Shown piece after piece: positions 9,401 to 22,372 of a stretch of 64,000 nt of DNA. The stretch spans positions 279,567-343,566 of the forward strand of contig NZ_KN050766.1 of the NCBI RefSeq assembly GCF_000745855.1, given 5' to 3'. This DNA is from Xenophilus azovorans DSM 13620 (GTDB lineage Bacteria; Pseudomonadota; Gammaproteobacteria; Burkholderiales; Burkholderiaceae_C). Position numbers and translations under genes: made by a program. The notes beneath the pieces were generated by a model, which had not been told where the DNA came from, did no database searches, and saw only the letters and a program-made list of their open reading frames with translations. Each line of letters begins with the position of its first letter. Within the stretch, counting starts at the first letter, position 1.

Positions 9401-9941
9401 GTCGGCCGACCTGAACGAGGCGATCACCACGCTGGAAGACGCCATCCGCAAGATCGACGGCGAGACGCGCGAACTGCTCGGCGGCACCTTCAACACCGTC
9501 AACGAGCACTTCAGCCGCATGTTCCCCGAGCTGTTCGGCGGCGGCAATGCCAAGCTCATCATGACCGGCGACGAGATCCTCGACTCCGGCGTGCAGGTGA
9601 TGGCGCAGCCGCCCGGCAAGAAGAACCAGACCATCCACCTGCTCTCGGGCGGCGAGAAGGCGCTCACCGCCATCGCGCTGGTGTTCGCCATCTTCCAGCT
9701 CAACCCCGCGCCTTTCTGTTTGCTGGACGAGGTGGACGCGCCGCTGGACGACGCCAACACCGAGCGCTACGCCAAGCTCGTCACCGCGATGAGCAAGGAA
9801 ACGCAGTTCCTCTTCATCAGCCACAACAAGATCGCGATGGAAATGGCGGAACAGCTCATCGGCGTGACCATGCAGGAGCAGGGGGTCTCGCGCATCGTGG
9901 CGGTCGACATGGAATCGGCCGTGTCCATGGCGGAAGTCTGA
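6423..9941 (+). CDS. smc: Chromosome segregation protein SMC
   Basis: 1172-residue condensin ATPase that loops and compacts the chromosome with ScpA and ScpB. Walker A GPNGCGKS at 31-38; a long coiled coil rich in Glu, Ala, Gln and Arg; a central hinge around residues 500-650; a second coiled coil; then the C-terminal head with LSGGEKALTA and Walker B LLDEVDAPLDD. The start is GTG at 6423, which gives the canonical N-terminus RLNSIKLSGFKSF. The open frame upstream lies antisense to the lipoprotein gene. Followed at seven bases by zipA and then ligA. Confidence 0.96.
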   Translation: MRLNSIKLSGFKSFAEPTNFMLPGQLVGVVGPNGCGKSNIMDAVRWVLGESRASELRGESMQDVIFNGTTSRKPASRSSVELVFDNADHRAGGQWSQFTEIAVKRVLTRDGTSSYYINNQPVRRRDVQDVFLGTGLGPRAYAIIGQGTISRIIESKPEELRLFLEEAAGVSKYKERRRETENRLSDTRENLTRVEDILRELNANLDKLEKQAEVAARYNALQAEATKKQHQLWFLKRSEAEADQARLKADADKALNDLESRTADLRHVEAELETIRQAHYAAGDQVNQAQGRLYEASAEVGKLEGEIRFVVEGRQRVEQRLVQLAEQIQQWETRRADAEAEIETLAGQGVDAEEQAAILAAQLEEHDARLPELEEALQRAQEEANEQRSSVVQVQQQIQVLAADQRNIEEQSRQLGQRSERLRADRNALAEPDEARLAELQQQLAEAQQAAEEADARLHELQESVPQLDEARRERQQAVNTEGARLAELSARMEALKALQEKVRTDGKLAPWLAKHGLDGLQGLWSRIHIETGWENALEAALRERMGALEISRLDMARAFGNDAPPAKLAFYSPPSAAAPAAGGSSGLPRLADLLRINDAGLQAVLAHWLHGCRTADSLEEALAQRERLAPGETIYVRDGHAVTAHSVGFFAQDSEQSGLLARQQEIENLERQLKAQALINDEARTSLVRAEASYADAASRLVTARREAADTQSRAHELQVETLRLGQLAEQTRARSQQLDADLGEVDAQLEDLQERRIAAEARFEELDMQLADSQERHAQLEEKVIETGRVLAAAREQHRGLERQVQEAAFSQRTLEARRAELQRAIETAAQQATALADERERAEAELGRLSDAAAQAGLQDALALKLEREQALGAMRSQYDDLTAKLRASDERRLQLERALDPLRQRITEVQLKEQAARLGFEQYEQLLADAQADVAAVAASVEEEKVRLAGLSGEIDRLHREVASLGAVNLAALDELTSARERKTFLDAQSADLNEAITTLEDAIRKIDGETRELLGGTFNTVNEHFSRMFPELFGGGNAKLIMTGDEILDSGVQVMAQPPGKKNQTIHLLSGGEKALTAIALVFAIFQLNPAPFCLLDEVDAPLDDANTERYAKLVTAMSKETQFLFISHNKIAMEMAEQLIGVTMQEQGVSRIVAVDMESAVSMAEV

Positions 9942-9948
9942 ATCCGCC

Positions 9949-11061
9949 ATGAGCAGCCTGACTGTCGCACTCGCCATCCTGGGCGGCCTCGTGCTGGCCG
10001 CCGTGATCGCCTACAACACCTGGACCTCGCGCCGCAATGCGCCCCGGCAGCCCGATCTGCCGGGCGTGCCGCCGACGGCCGCGCCGGAAGGCGACGGCAG
10101 CGGAACGGAAGCGGACCCCGAGGAGCCGGTGCTGCGGGTCGATCCCGGCGACGCCGCAGGCGCCGACCGCCACGAGCCCCTGTTCGACCCCGACCTGCCG
10201 CCGCCCACCGCACAGTCGCCGGGCGTGCTGGTCGAGCGCCGCGGCGGGCTCGATCCGCTGATCGACGTGATCGCACTGGTCGCGCTGGATGCCCCCGTGT
10301 CCGGCGCCGCCGCGCTGGCCGCGCTGCCGCCCACGCGGCGCGCCGGCAGCAAGCCCATCGCCATCGAGGGCCTGAACGCCGCCACCGGCCAGTGGGAGCC
10401 GCCGGCCGCCGGGCAGCGCTACGGCGCCTTCCAGGCCGGCGTGCAACTCGCCAACCGCACCGGTGCGCTCAACGAGATCGAGTACTCCGAGTTCGTCGTC
10501 AAGGCGCAGGCCTTCGCCGACGCCGTCAACGGCGCGCCCGAGTTCCCGGAGATGCTCGACGAGGTGGCCCGCGCGCGCGAGCTCGACCAGTTCGCCGGCG
10601 CGCACGACGCGCAGCTCGCCTTCGTGCTGCGCGCCCGGCACGCGGCCTGGAGCCCGGGCTACGTGCAGCAGAATGCGGCCCGCCACGGCTTCGTCGCCGG
10701 CCTGATCCCCGGCCGCATGGTGCTGCCCGGCGGCGATGCCGGCGCACCGCCGGTGCTCGGCCTGGCCTTCGACACGCAGGCAGCGCTGGCCGACGACCCG
10801 GCGCAGTCGGCCATCCGCGAACTGACGCTGAGCCTGGACGTACCGCAGGTGGACCGCGGCGCCGAGCCCTTCGCCCGCATGCGCGAGATCGCCGAGGCGC
10901 TGGCGCGCGAGATGGACGGCGTGGTGACCGACGGTGACGGCCAGTTGCTGCGCACGGAGACCATGGACGCCATCGGCGCCGACCTCGAACAGCTCTACGA
11001 CACGCTCCAGCAGCGCGACCTGGCCGCGGGCTCCGCCCTGGCGCGGCGTCTTTTCAGTTGA
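9949..11061 (+). CDS. zipA: Cell division protein ZipA
   Basis: 370 residues. A single N-terminal membrane segment (about 4-22, AILGGLVLAAVIAYN) is followed by a proline- and acid-rich linker of about 200 residues and a C-terminal ZipA-type globular domain (about 225-365) expected to bind the tail of FtsZ. In Escherichia coli ZipA tethers FtsZ to the membrane. Divergence is considerable, so the call leans on topology and the smc-zipA-ligA order familiar in beta-proteobacteria. It starts seven bases after smc. Its end is followed by an intergenic repeat leading into ligA. Confidence 0.82.
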   Translation: MSSLTVALAILGGLVLAAVIAYNTWTSRRNAPRQPDLPGVPPTAAPEGDGSGTEADPEEPVLRVDPGDAAGADRHEPLFDPDLPPPTAQSPGVLVERRGGLDPLIDVIALVALDAPVSGAAALAALPPTRRAGSKPIAIEGLNAATGQWEPPAAGQRYGAFQAGVQLANRTGALNEIEYSEFVVKAQAFADAVNGAPEFPEMLDEVARARELDQFAGAHDAQLAFVLRARHAAWSPGYVQQNAARHGFVAGLIPGRMVLPGGDAGAPPVLGLAFDTQAALADDPAQSAIRELTLSLDVPQVDRGAEPFARMREIAEALAREMDGVVTDGDGQLLRTETMDAIGADLEQLYDTLQQRDLAAGSALARRLFS

Positions 11062-11066
11062 AATGA

Positions 11067-13178
<2,112 letters not shown>

Positions 13179-13226
13179 CGATCCGGGCGTTTCTTTACCT
13201 TGACTTTACCCGTCGTTACCGGATCG
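13179..13226. repeat. Inverted repeat after ligA
   Basis: CGATCCGG (13179-13186) and CCGGATCG (13219-13226) are perfect 8-bp arms around a 32-base AT-richer spacer, directly after the ligA stop. No T-run follows. It could be a weak terminator or a binding site for the next gene; nothing decides. Confidence 0.35.
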
Positions 13227-13296
13227 CTGGAGCCTTCTTCAGGCACTGGCGCTCCAATCGTCTTGTCAATCTGAACGACCCGGAAGGAGTGGCCCG

Positions 13297-13731
13297 ATGA
13301 AGACCCATTCGACGAGACGGTGGCTGGCCGGCGCAGGCCTGCTGGGCGCTGCGGCCTTGCTGGGCGGCTGTGCCGTGTACGGCGACCCCAATTACTACGA
13401 CGGCTATGGCTACGGGCCGGGCTACTACGATCCCGGCCCGGCCGTGATCGGCGTCCCGGCCTACGTGGACATCGACGTCTACAACCGCCCGCGCTACTGG
13501 GGCGGCCGGCCTTATCCCTACCACGGCGTGCGTCCGGGCTGGGGTGGCCGCCCGCCGGTGCCGCGGCCCGGCGTGATGCCGCCCGGGCGGCCGCCGGCGG
13601 TCGGCGTCCCGTCCCCCGGCCGCCCGCCGGTGGTCGGCCAGCCGCCGGGCCGCCCCGTGGTGCCGGGGGTGCCGCGCGGTTCCGCCCGGCCCAGCGCGGG
13701 CCAGAACACGCCGCTGGGCGACCGGCCCTGA
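13297..13731 (+). CDS. Small glycine/tyrosine/proline-rich lipoprotein
   Basis: 144 residues. Signal peptide with twin arginine-like start (TRRWLAGAGLLG) and lipobox LLGGC, lipidated cysteine at 25. The mature protein opens with a Gly/Tyr-rich stretch (DGYGYGPGYYD) and ends in proline/glycine/arginine-rich sequence in which PPGRPP, PGRPPVVG and PGRP recur, giving low-complexity loops. Likely outer-membrane anchored, unfolded, with no enzymatic motif. A good ribosome site (GGAAGGAG) precedes the ATG. Function unknown; similar proteins are common small lipoproteins in this order. Confidence 0.75.
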   Translation: MKTHSTRRWLAGAGLLGAAALLGGCAVYGDPNYYDGYGYGPGYYDPGPAVIGVPAYVDIDVYNRPRYWGGRPYPYHGVRPGWGGRPPVPRPGVMPPGRPPAVGVPSPGRPPVVGQPPGRPVVPGVPRGSARPSAGQNTPLGDRP

Positions 13732-13770
13732 CGGGCGCGGCACCGCGGACGGCTCGATGACAATCCACGC

Positions 13771-14310
13771 ATGGCCATCCGCGAGATCCTGAAGATGGGC
13801 GATCCCCGGCTGCTGCGCGTGGCGCAGCCGGTGGACGCCTTCGACACCGACGAACTGCACCTGCTGGTGCGCGACATGTTCGAGACCATGCAGGCCGTGA
13901 ACGGCGCCGGGCTGGCCGCGCCGCAGATCGGCGTGGACCGGCAGGTCGTCATCTTCGGCACCGGCGCACCCAATCCCCGCTACCCGGACGCCCCGCCGGT
14001 GCCGCGCACCGTGCTGGTCAACCCCGTCGTCACGCCGCTGGGCGACGAGGAGGAAGAGGACTGGGAGGGATGCCTGTCGGTGCCCGGCCTGCGCGGCGTG
14101 GTGCCGCGCTTCGCGCGCATCCGCTACAGCGGCTTCGATCCGTACGGCGACCCGATCGAGCGCGAGGCCGAGGGCTTCCATGCCCGGGTGGTGCAGCACG
14201 AGGTGGACCACCTGCTGGGCAAGCTCTACCCGATGCGCGTGCGCGACTTCAGCCGCTTCGGCTTCACCGAGGTGCTGTTCCCCGGCCTGGATGCGGCCGA
14301 GGACGATTGA
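13771..14310 (+). CDS. def: Peptide deformylase
   Basis: Removes the formyl group from new polypeptides at the ribosome. 179 residues with all three metal/active-site motifs: [10 protein letters not shown] near 47-56, EGCLSVPG near 105-112 and QHEVDHLLG near 145-153 (two His ligands and catalytic Glu). The gene stands alone rather than beside fmt; its stop is six bases from the converging end of the DoxX-like gene. Confidence 0.96.
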   Translation: MAIREILKMGDPRLLRVAQPVDAFDTDELHLLVRDMFETMQAVNGAGLAAPQIGVDRQVVIFGTGAPNPRYPDAPPVPRTVLVNPVVTPLGDEEEEDWEGCLSVPGLRGVVPRFARIRYSGFDPYGDPIEREAEGFHARVVQHEVDHLLGKLYPMRVRDFSRFGFTEVLFPGLDAAEDD

Positions 14311-14316
14311 AGAAGC

Positions 14317-14712
14317 TCAGTTGAAGCGGCCGCCGATGCCGAGCCGCCCGCCGCCGAGGAAGGCGACCGCGATGGCCGAGAACAGGAACATGCCCTGCAG
14401 TTCCAGCGCCCAGCCGCCCTGGTTGTTCAGCGCGCCGAGGTCCTTCATGTGGACCAGCCAGATGGCGACCAGCATGTTGGCCGCCACCACCCATGCCGCC
14501 GGGCGGGTGAACAGGCCGACGATCAGCAGCACCGGCGCGACGACCTCGCCCACGTACACCAGGTAGGCCAGGATGGCCGGCAGGCCGTGCGAGGACAGCA
14601 TGCCGCCGATGCCGTCCACCCCCTTGCTCAGCTTGGCGATGCCGTGCAGCAGGATGAGAACGCCCAGCGCCACGCGCAGGATGAGCTTGCCGAGATCGTC
14701 GGATTTGGTCAT
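14317..14712 (-). CDS. DoxX-family membrane protein
   Basis: 131 residues with four hydrophobic segments of the DoxX fold (for example LILRVALGVLILLHGIAKL near the N-terminus and AAWVVAANMLVAIWLVHM in the middle). Members are small inner-membrane proteins linked to oxidoreductase or stress functions, without an agreed reaction. The sequence ends GGGRLGIGGRFN. Read toward def. The ATG at 14712 has a plausible ribosome site (GGAAAG) upstream. Family assignment is good, role open. Confidence 0.82.
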   Translation of the reverse strand: MTKSDDLGKLILRVALGVLILLHGIAKLSKGVDGIGGMLSSHGLPAILAYLVYVGEVVAPVLLIVGLFTRPAAWVVAANMLVAIWLVHMKDLGALNNQGGWALELQGMFLFSAIAVAFLGGGRLGIGGRFN

Positions 14713-14798
14713 GGAGATGCTTTCCTCGAAGAAGGGTGGATCACGGCGCGCATGTTAGTGAAGGCGGGGCGTTCCGTGTCCCATGCCCCACGGCCGCG

Positions 14799-17405
14799 TC
14801 AGACCTCTTGCAGCGCGTCCAGCAGTTCCGTCTCGATCGCCAGCTGCGCGCGCTGGCCCTGCAGCTCCGGTCCGCTGATGAGGAAGCTGTCCTCCACCCG
14901 CTCGCCCAGCGTCGTCACCTTGGCCAGTTGCAGGTTGAGGTGGTGCCGCGCCAGCACCCGGGCGACGGAGTACAGCAGGCCCACCCGGTCGCTGGCCGAG
15001 ATGCTGAGCAGCCAGCGCTGCGCCTTCTCGTCCGGCGTGAGGCTCACGCGCGGCGCGACGGGGAAGCTCCTGACGCGGCGCGAGACGCGGCCGCGGCTGG
15101 GCGCGGGCAGTTCGCCGGCGGCGGCCAGCGTGCGGGCCAGGTCGGTCTCGACCTGGCTGATCAGCTCCCGGTAGTGCTCGGGCAGGAAGGTGGTCACGAC
15201 CTGGAAGGTGTCGAGCGCATAGCCGTTGCTGGCGGTGTGCACGCGCGCATCCAGGATGCTGAAGGAAGCCTGGTCGAAGTAGCCGCAGATGCGCGCGAAC
15301 AGGTCGGGCGCGTCGGGCGTGTAGACCACCACCTGCAGCCCCTCGCCCACGGGCGACAGCCGGGCGCGCACGACGGGCCGGGCGCCGGGATCGACCGGCA
15401 CGCCCCTGGCGGGCACGAAGCGCGACAGCTTCTTGGCATGCCAAGCGATTTCGTTCGCGTCATGGCGCATGAAGTAGCCCACGTCCAGCGTGTCCCACAG
15501 CGCCTTGTGGGCGTCGAAGGGCAGGGCGTGCAGCTTGATCTCGGCCAGCGCCTCGCGCTTGCGGGCCTCGACCTCGGCGTCGGGGTCGGGCATGTGGCCG
15601 CCCAGGGCGCGCGAGGTGGCGTGGTAGAGGTCTTCCAGCAGCTTGCCCTTCCAGGCGTTCCACACGCGCGGCGAGGTGCCGCGGATGTCGGCCACCGTCA
15701 GCAGGTACAGCGCCGTCAGGTAGCGTTCGCTGCCCACGCGCCTGGCGAAGGCGGCGATGACCTCCGGGTCGGACAGGTCCTGCTTCTGCGCCACGTTGCT
15801 CATCACCAGGTGCTCGGCCACCAGGAACTCGATCAGCTTCGCGTCTTCGCGCTCGATGCCGTGGCGCCTGCAGAAGCGGGCGACGTCGCGCGCACCCAGT
15901 TCGGAGTGATCGCCGCCGCGGCCCTTGGCGATGTCGTGGAAGAGGGCCGCGACGTAGAGGATCCAGGGCTTGTCCCAGCCGGCCGCCAGTTGCGAGCAGA
16001 AGGGGTACTCGTGCGCGTGCTCGGCGATGAAGAAGCGCCGCACGTTGCGCAGCACCATCAGGATGTGCTGGTCCACCGTGTAGACGTGGAACAAGTCGTG
16101 CTGCATCTGCCCGACGATGCGGCGGAACACGCGCAGATAGCGCCCCAGCACCGAGGTCTGATTCATCAGCCGCATGGCGTGCGTGATGCCGCGCGGCTCC
16201 ATCAGCATGCGCATGAAGGTCGCGTGGTTCACCGGATCGTTGCTGAAGCGGGTGTCCATCGCGTGCCGCGCGTTGTACAGCGCGCGCAGCGTGCGCGCCG
16301 ACAGGCCGGTGACGCCCACGGTCTTCTGGAACAGCAGGAAGGTCTCCAGGATGGCGTGCGGCTCGCGCAGGTACAGGTCGTCGCCGGCGACCTCGATCTT
16401 GCCGGCCTTCTCGAAGAAGCGGTCGTTCAGGCGGGTGAGCGCGGCCGGCTGCGGGTCTAGGCGCTCGGCGATGTTCAGCAGCAGGATCTCGGTGAGCTGC
16501 GACACCGCCTTGGCGGCCCAGTAGTAGCGGCGCATCAGCGCCTCGCTGGCCTTGCGCCCGGATTCGCCCTCGTAGCCGAAGGTGGCGGCCACGGCGGTCT
16601 GCAGGTCGAACACCAGGCGGTCCTCGCGCCGGCCCGCCACCACGTGCAGCCGCGCGCGGATGAGGGAGAGCAGCGACTCGTTGCGCTTGAGCTGCTGCAC
16701 CTCGAAGGCCGTGGCCAGGCCGTTCCTGGCCAGGTCGTCCCAACTGCGGCCGAAGCCGGCGGCCTGCGCCACCCAGAGCATCGTCTGCAGGTCGCGCAGG
16801 CCGCCGGGCGATTCCTTGCAGTTGGGCTCCAGCGCGTAGGGCGTGTTCTCGTACTTCTGGTGCCGGTGCCGCATCTCCTGCGACTTGGCGGCGAAGAAGG
16901 CGCGCGGGTCGATGCTGGCCTCGAAGCGCTCGCGGAACTGTTCGTAGAGCCTGCGGCTGCCGGTGATCAGGCGCGATTCGAGCAGAGAGGTCTGCACCGT
17001 CACGTCCTTGGCCGCCTCGGCCAGGCACTCGTCGATGCTGCGCACGCTGGAGCCGATCTCCAGCCCCGCGTCCCAGCATCGGCCGATGAAGGCCTCGAGC
17101 CGTTCGGCCGGCACGGCCTCGGCATCGCGCCCGGGCAGCAGCACCAGCACGTCCACGTCGGAGCAGGGGAACAGCTCGCCGCGGCCGTAGCCGCCCACCG
17201 CCACGAGCGCGATCGACGAGCCCGGCGCCGCGTCGCGCCACAGTTCGCGCAGGGCGCGGTCCGTCGCGCGTGCCAGTTCGCGCAGCGCGGCGTGCACGTT
17301 GCGCGCGCCCGTGGGCGTGCGCAGGCGCTCGAACAGCGCGCTCTTGCGAGTGCGCAGGTCGTCGCGCAGCGCGGCGGGCAGGTCGACGACGACCGAGAAC
17401 GCCAT
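14799..17405 (-). CDS. glnD: [Protein-PII] uridylyltransferase/uridylyl-removing enzyme GlnD
   Basis: Senses glutamine and uridylylates or deuridylylates PII proteins, setting nitrogen metabolism. 868 residues. Nucleotidyltransferase domain with [19 protein letters not shown] at 71-89 (metal aspartates 83 and 85); HD hydrolase domain with [15 protein letters not shown] around residues 480-500; two C-terminal ACT domains from about 675 and 790 that bind glutamine. The start lies 13 bases downstream of the map stop, so map and glnD probably form one leftward transcript, an order seen in many proteobacteria. Confidence 0.96.
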   Translation of the reverse strand: MAFSVVVDLPAALRDDLRTRKSALFERLRTPTGARNVHAALRELARATDRALRELWRDAAPGSSIALVAVGGYGRGELFPCSDVDVLVLLPGRDAEAVPAERLEAFIGRCWDAGLEIGSSVRSIDECLAEAAKDVTVQTSLLESRLITGSRRLYEQFRERFEASIDPRAFFAAKSQEMRHRHQKYENTPYALEPNCKESPGGLRDLQTMLWVAQAAGFGRSWDDLARNGLATAFEVQQLKRNESLLSLIRARLHVVAGRREDRLVFDLQTAVAATFGYEGESGRKASEALMRRYYWAAKAVSQLTEILLLNIAERLDPQPAALTRLNDRFFEKAGKIEVAGDDLYLREPHAILETFLLFQKTVGVTGLSARTLRALYNARHAMDTRFSNDPVNHATFMRMLMEPRGITHAMRLMNQTSVLGRYLRVFRRIVGQMQHDLFHVYTVDQHILMVLRNVRRFFIAEHAHEYPFCSQLAAGWDKPWILYVAALFHDIAKGRGGDHSELGARDVARFCRRHGIEREDAKLIEFLVAEHLVMSNVAQKQDLSDPEVIAAFARRVGSERYLTALYLLTVADIRGTSPRVWNAWKGKLLEDLYHATSRALGGHMPDPDAEVEARKREALAEIKLHALPFDAHKALWDTLDVGYFMRHDANEIAWHAKKLSRFVPARGVPVDPGARPVVRARLSPVGEGLQVVVYTPDAPDLFARICGYFDQASFSILDARVHTASNGYALDTFQVVTTFLPEHYRELISQVETDLARTLAAAGELPAPSRGRVSRRVRSFPVAPRVSLTPDEKAQRWLLSISASDRVGLLYSVARVLARHHLNLQLAKVTTLGERVEDSFLISGPELQGQRAQLAIETELLDALQEV

Positions 17406-17418
17406 CGGGCGCGGCGCC

Positions 17419-18237
17419 TCAGCCGCCGGTGACGAAGGCCGGCGGCGGCGGGCTGCCGGCCGAGAGGGTGAGCACCTCGTAGCCGGTCTCGGTGACCAGC
17501 ACGGTGTGCTCCCATTGGGCCGACAGCGAGCGGTCGCGCGTCACGATGGTCCAGCCGTCGTACTTGCCGGCCTTGTGGTCTTCCTTGATGTCGCGCTTGC
17601 CGGCGTTGATCATCGGTTCGACGGTGAAGATCATGCCGGGCTTGAGCTCTTCCATGGTGCCGGGGCGGCCATAGTGAAGCACCTGCGGCTCGGCGTGGAA
17701 GGTGCGGCCCACGCCGTGGCCGCAGAACTCGCGCACCACCGAGTAGCCGTTGCCCTCGGCGAACTTCTGGATCGCGTGGCCCACGTCGCCCAGGTGGTTG
17801 CCGGGCCGCACCTGCATGATCCCGTGCCACATCGCCTCGTAGGTGACGTGGCACAGCCGCTTGGCGGCGATGGAGGCGTCGCCCACGACGAACATGCGGC
17901 TGTTGTCGCCGAACCAGCCCTTGTAGATGACGGTGACATCGATGTTCATGATGTCGCCCTTCTTCAGCGGCTTGTCGTCCGGGATGCCGTGGCACACCAC
18001 GTGGTTGACGGAAGTGCACAGCGATTTCGGGAAGGGCACGCTGCTGGCGCCCAGGTAGCCCACCGTGGCGGAGGTGGTGCCCTGCTTGACCATGTACTCG
18101 GCGGCCAGGCGGTCGATCTCGTTGGTGGTGACGCCCGGCTTGACGAAGGGCGTGAGGTAGTCCAGGACCTCGGAGGCGAGCCGGCAGGCGGTGCGCATGT
18201 CGCCCAGGCTGGCCGGATCGTGGTAGGTGATGCTCAT
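17419..18237 (-). CDS. map: Methionine aminopeptidase type I
   Basis: Removes the initiator methionine after deformylation. 272 residues. Metal ligands of the pita-bread fold are in place: Asp100 (NIDVTVI), Asp111 (GDNSR), the histidine in FCGHGVGR, the glutamate in TVEPMI and the C-terminal glutamate in [10 protein letters not shown]. His83 (VCHGIP) is the substrate-side histidine. The N-terminus is the short type Ia form. Divergent from purL with about 115 bp between starts, and followed by glnD. Confidence 0.96.
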   Translation of the reverse strand: MSITYHDPASLGDMRTACRLASEVLDYLTPFVKPGVTTNEIDRLAAEYMVKQGTTSATVGYLGASSVPFPKSLCTSVNHVVCHGIPDDKPLKKGDIMNIDVTVIYKGWFGDNSRMFVVGDASIAAKRLCHVTYEAMWHGIMQVRPGNHLGDVGHAIQKFAEGNGYSVVREFCGHGVGRTFHAEPQVLHYGRPGTMEELKPGMIFTVEPMINAGKRDIKEDHKAGKYDGWTIVTRDRSLSAQWEHTVLVTETGYEVLTLSAGSPPPPAFVTGG

Positions 18238-18352
18238 CCCCGGATTATCCCATTCGGGCCATAAAATGCCGGGTTCCCCCGAGCGGCCCCAGTCAGCGGT
18301 CGCCGGGTCCGGATTCCCTCAAAAGTTCACCGGCCGCCCAGGCCCCACCACC

Positions 18353-21300
18353 GTGACGCAGCCCGCTCCCTCCGCCACCCCCGTCGTGACCGTTTTCGAG
18401 GGGGGCGCGGCGCTCAGCGACTTCCGCGCGCGCCAGCTGCTGCCGCGGCTGCAGGCGGTGGCGCCGAAGGTCGAGGGCATCTCGGCGCGATTCGTCCACC
18501 TGGTGCTCACCGAGGCGGCGCCGGACGCTGCGGCACGCGAGCGCCTCGCTGCGCTGCTGACCTACGGCGAACCCTTCGAGGCGCCGGCGGGCGCGGCGTC
18601 CACGCTGGTGGTCACGCCGCGGCTGGGCACGGTCTCGCCCTGGGCCTCCAAGGCCACCGACATCGCCCACAACTGCGGCCTGGCGCTGCGGCGGGTGGAG
18701 CGGGTGACGCAGTACTTCCTGAGCCTCAAGGCGCCGCTCATCGGCAAGGCGCCGGCGCTGGACGCCGGCCAGCTCGCCGCCGTCGCCGCGCTGCTGCACG
18801 ACCGGATGACCGAATCGGTGCTGCCCGCGCTGGACGGCGCCGCCGCGCTGTTCGCCGAATTGCCGCCGCAGCCGATGGCGCATGTGGACGTGCTGGGCGG
18901 GGGCAGGGCGGCGCTGGAGCAGGCCAACACCGGCTTCGGCCTGGCGCTGGCCGAGGACGAGATCGACTACCTGGTGGACGCCTTCACGAAGCTGGGCCGC
19001 AACCCGACCGACGTCGAATTGATGATGTTCGCCCAGGCCAACAGCGAGCACTGCCGGCACAAGATCTTCAACGCCGACTTCACCATCGACGGCGTGCGGC
19101 AGGACAGGAGCCTGTTCGGCATGATCCGCCACACGCACCAGACGAACCCGCAGCACACGGTGATCGCCTATGCCGACAACGCCTCGGTGATGGAAGGGCA
19201 CGAGATCGAGCGCTTCGTGCCGCGCGAGGGGCAGGCCTACGCCAAGGACCGCGCCACGCATCACGTTCTGATGAAGGTGGAGACGCACAACCATCCGACG
19301 GCGATCTCGCCCTTCCCGGGCGCCTCGACCGGCGCCGGCGGCGAGATCCGCGACGAGGGTGCCACCGGCCGCGGCTCCAAGCCCAAGGCCGGGCTGACGG
19401 GCTTCACCGTCTCGAGGCTGTGGCCCGAGGAAGGCAGCTACGGCAAGCCCGGGCACATCGCCAGCCCGCTGCAGATCATGACCGAGGGCCCGCTGGGCGG
19501 CGCGGCCTTCAACAACGAGTTCGGCCGGCCCAACCTGCTGGGCTACTTCCGCGAGTACGAGCAGCGCGTGGAAAGCGATGTGGACGCGCTGCAGCGCGGC
19601 TACCACAAGCCGATCATGATCGCCGGCGGCCTGGGGCAGATCGACGCCATCCAGACGAAAAAGATCCCGTTCCCCGCCGGCACGCTGCTGATCCAGCTCG
19701 GCGGGCCGGGCATGCGCATCGGCATGGGCGGCGGCGCGGCCAGCTCGATGGCCACCGGCGCCAACGCGGCCGAGCTGGACTTCGATTCCGTGCAGCGCGG
19801 CAACCCCGAGATCGAGCGCCGCGCGCAGGAGGTCATCAACCACTGCTGGCAGCAGGGCGAGGCCAACCCGATCCTGGCGATCCACGACGTGGGCGCGGGC
19901 GGGCTGTCGAATGCCTTCCCCGAGCTGACCAACGATGCCGGCCGCGGCGCGCGCTTCGACCTGCGCGCGGTGCCGCTGGAGGAGTCCGGCCTGGCGCCCA
20001 AGGAGATCTGGTGCAACGAGAGCCAGGAGCGCTACGTGCTGGCCATCGCGCCGGAGTCGCTCGAACTGTTCAAGGGCTTCTGCGAGCGCGAGCGCTGCCC
20101 CTTCGCCGTGGTCGGCGTGGCGACCGAGGCGCGTGAGCTGGTGGTGGCCGACGAGACGGCCGATGCAGCGAACCAGCCCGTCGACATGCCGATGGACGTG
20201 CTGCTCGGCAAGCCGCCGAAGATGCACCGCGACGTGAAGTCCATCGCCCGCCGGTTCAAGCCGCTGGACCTCACCGGCGTCGACCTGCAGCAGGCCGCCA
20301 TCGGCGTGCTCTCGCATCCCACCGTCGCCTCCAAGCGCTTCCTCGTCACCATCGGCGACCGCACCGTCGGCGGCCTGTCGCACCGCGACCAGATGGTCGG
20401 CCCCTGGCAGGTGCCGGTGGCGGACTGTGCCGTGACGCTGGCCGACTACCGCGGCTTTGCCGGCGAGGCGATGAGCATGGGCGAGCGCACGCCGCTGGCA
20501 GCCATGGATGCACCGGCTTCGGGCCGCATGGCGGTGGCCGAGGCGCTGACCAATCTGCTGGCGGCGCCGATCGACCTGAAGCGCGTCAAGCTCTCCGCCA
20601 ACTGGATGGCCGCCTGCGGCGAACCGGGTGAGGACGCCGCACTGTACGAGACCGTGAAAGCCGTCGGCATGGAACTGTGCCCGGCGCTGGGCGTGTCCAT
20701 TCCCGTGGGCAAGGATTCCCTCTCGATGCGCACGCAGTGGGAGGAAGGCGGCCAGAAGAAGAAGGTCAGCTCGCCCGTCAGCCTGATCGTCAGCGCCTTC
20801 GCCAGCCTCGACGACGTGCGCGGCACCCTCACGCCGCAACTCGATGCGCAGGAGGAGGACACGACGCTGGTCCTCATCGACCTGGGCCTTGGCCAGCACC
20901 GCATGGGCGGCAGCATCCTGGCACAGGTGCTGGGCCAGACCGGCGACGCGGTGCCCGACCTCGACGACCCGCAACTGCTGGTGAAGCTGGTCGATGCCGT
21001 CAACCAGCTGCGCGCCGAAGGCAGGATCCTCGCCATGCACGACCGCAGCGACGGCGGCCTGTTCGTGACCGCCGCCGAGATGGCCTTCGCCGGCCACGTC
21101 GGCGTGTCCCTCAACGTCGACCTGCTGGTGACGGAAGGCGACGGCATCTCCGACAGCCGCATGGAGACCGGCGACGCCAAGAACTGGGCCCAGCAGGTCA
21201 GCGCGCGGCGCGAGGAGCTGACGCTCAAGGCCCTGTTCAGCGAGGAGCTGGGCCTGCTGCTGCAGGTGAAGACGGCCGAGCGCAACGCCGTGATGCAGAC

Positions 21301-22372
21301 CCTGCGTGCGCACGGCCTCTCGGCCTTCAGCCACTTCGTCGGCAAGACGCGGCCGCAGAGCTCGCCCATCGACGTGGGCAAGGGCAAGCTGGAGGTCTGG
21401 CGCGACACCAAGGCCGTCTTCAGCGCCGGCCTGGCCGACCTGCACCAGGTGTGGGACAGCGTGAGCTGGAAGATCTGCCGCGAGCGCGACAACCCCGCAT
21501 GCGCCGACAGCGAGCATGCCGCCGCCGGCGCGCCCGACGATCCGGGCCTGCACATGGTGCTGGCCGAGGGCGTGGAGGAGGACGTCGCCGCACCCTTCAT
21601 CAACCTGGCGCGCCCCCGCGTCGCCATCCTGCGCGAGCAGGGCGTGAACTCGCACGTCGAGATGGCCTACGCCTTCACCGAGGCGGGCTTCGAAGCCTTC
21701 GACGTGCACATGACCGACCTGCAAACCGGCCGCGCCGACCTGGCCGGCTTCAAGGGCATCGTCGCCTGCGGCGGCTTCAGCTATGGCGACACGCTGGGCG
21801 CGGGCATCGGCTGGGCGCGCAGCATCACCTTCAACCCGAAGCTCGCGGAGCAGTTCCGGCGCTTCTTCGCCCGCACCGACACCTTCGGCCTGGGCGTGTG
21901 CAACGGCTGCCAGATGTTCGCCGAGCTGGCCGACATCATCCCGGGCGCCGAGGCGTGGCCGCGCTTCACCACCAACCAGAGCGAGCGTTTCGAGGCCCGC
22001 CTGGCGCTGGTGGAAGTGCTCGATTCGCCCAGCCTGTTCCTCGCCGGCATGGCCGGCAGCCGCCTGCCCATCGCGGTGGCGCACGGCGAGGGCTATGCCG
22101 ATTTCCGCCATCGCGGCGACGCGGCGAAGGCCATCGCCGCGATGCGCTTCGTCGACCACGCGGGCCAGCCCACCGAGCGCTACCCGTTCAACCCCAACGG
22201 AAGCCCCGGCGGCCTGACGGCCGTGACCACGGCCGACGGCCGCTTCACGGCGCTGATGCCGCACCCCGAGCGCGTGTTCCGCAACATCCAGATGAGCTGG
22301 ACCGCGGGCGACCGGAGCGCCTTCAGCCCCTGGATGCGCCTGTGGCGCAACGCGCGGCGCTGGGTGGGCTGA
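18353..22372 (+). CDS. purL: Phosphoribosylformylglycinamidine synthase PurL
   Basis: Fourth step of purine synthesis: FGAR + Gln + ATP to FGAM. About 1339 residues, the large single-chain proteobacterial form. Order: N-terminal PurS-like part, linker, two ATP-grasp-like synthetase halves ([47 protein letters not shown]), and a C-terminal glutaminase with nucleophile cysteine in GVCNGCQMF and the dyad in PHPERVF. GTG at 18353 is taken as start because it gives the short leader before TVFEGG typical of the family. An ATG 126 bp upstream is in frame but would overlap the map coding region and add unrelated sequence. Confidence 0.95.
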   Translation: MTQPAPSATPVVTVFEGGAALSDFRARQLLPRLQAVAPKVEGISARFVHLVLTEAAPDAAARERLAALLTYGEPFEAPAGAASTLVVTPRLGTVSPWASKATDIAHNCGLALRRVERVTQYFLSLKAPLIGKAPALDAGQLAAVAALLHDRMTESVLPALDGAAALFAELPPQPMAHVDVLGGGRAALEQANTGFGLALAEDEIDYLVDAFTKLGRNPTDVELMMFAQANSEHCRHKIFNADFTIDGVRQDRSLFGMIRHTHQTNPQHTVIAYADNASVMEGHEIERFVPREGQAYAKDRATHHVLMKVETHNHPTAISPFPGASTGAGGEIRDEGATGRGSKPKAGLTGFTVSRLWPEEGSYGKPGHIASPLQIMTEGPLGGAAFNNEFGRPNLLGYFREYEQRVESDVDALQRGYHKPIMIAGGLGQIDAIQTKKIPFPAGTLLIQLGGPGMRIGMGGGAASSMATGANAAELDFDSVQRGNPEIERRAQEVINHCWQQGEANPILAIHDVGAGGLSNAFPELTNDAGRGARFDLRAVPLEESGLAPKEIWCNESQERYVLAIAPESLELFKGFCERERCPFAVVGVATEARELVVADETADAANQPVDMPMDVLLGKPPKMHRDVKSIARRFKPLDLTGVDLQQAAIGVLSHPTVASKRFLVTIGDRTVGGLSHRDQMVGPWQVPVADCAVTLADYRGFAGEAMSMGERTPLAAMDAPASGRMAVAEALTNLLAAPIDLKRVKLSANWMAACGEPGEDAALYETVKAVGMELCPALGVSIPVGKDSLSMRTQWEEGGQKKKVSSPVSLIVSAFASLDDVRGTLTPQLDAQEEDTTLVLIDLGLGQHRMGGSILAQVLGQTGDAVPDLDDPQLLVKLVDAVNQLRAEGRILAMHDRSDGGLFVTAAEMAFAGHVGVSLNVDLLVTEGDGISDSRMETGDAKNWAQQVSARREELTLKALFSEELGLLLQVKTAERNAVMQTLRAHGLSAFSHFVGKTRPQSSPIDVGKGKLEVWRDTKAVFSAGLADLHQVWDSVSWKICRERDNPACADSEHAAAGAPDDPGLHMVLAEGVEEDVAAPFINLARPRVAILREQGVNSHVEMAYAFTEAGFEAFDVHMTDLQTGRADLAGFKGIVACGGFSYGDTLGAGIGWARSITFNPKLAEQFRRFFARTDTFGLGVCNGCQMFAELADIIPGAEAWPRFTTNQSERFEARLALVEVLDSPSLFLAGMAGSRLPIAVAHGEGYADFRHRGDAAKAIAAMRFVDHAGQPTERYPFNPNGSPGGLTAVTTADGRFTALMPHPERVFRNIQMSWTAGDRSAFSPWMRLWRNARRWVG

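Noticed and set aside
5565-9977. Very long open frame antisense to smc, continuous with the lipoprotein frame
   Set aside because: In DNA of this GC content the strand opposite a coiled-coil gene has few stops. The predicted product is His/Gln/Leu/Arg-rich and low in complexity. Only the part below 6329 has a signal peptide and protein-like composition.
13179-13296. TTGACT at 13200 as a promoter -35 for the lipoprotein gene
   Set aside because: No acceptable -10 hexamer stands 16-18 bp downstream.
18227-18352. In-frame ATG extension of PurL by about 40 residues
   Set aside because: It would overlap the map coding start and adds sequence unlike any PurL N-terminus. The GTG at 18353 fits the family.
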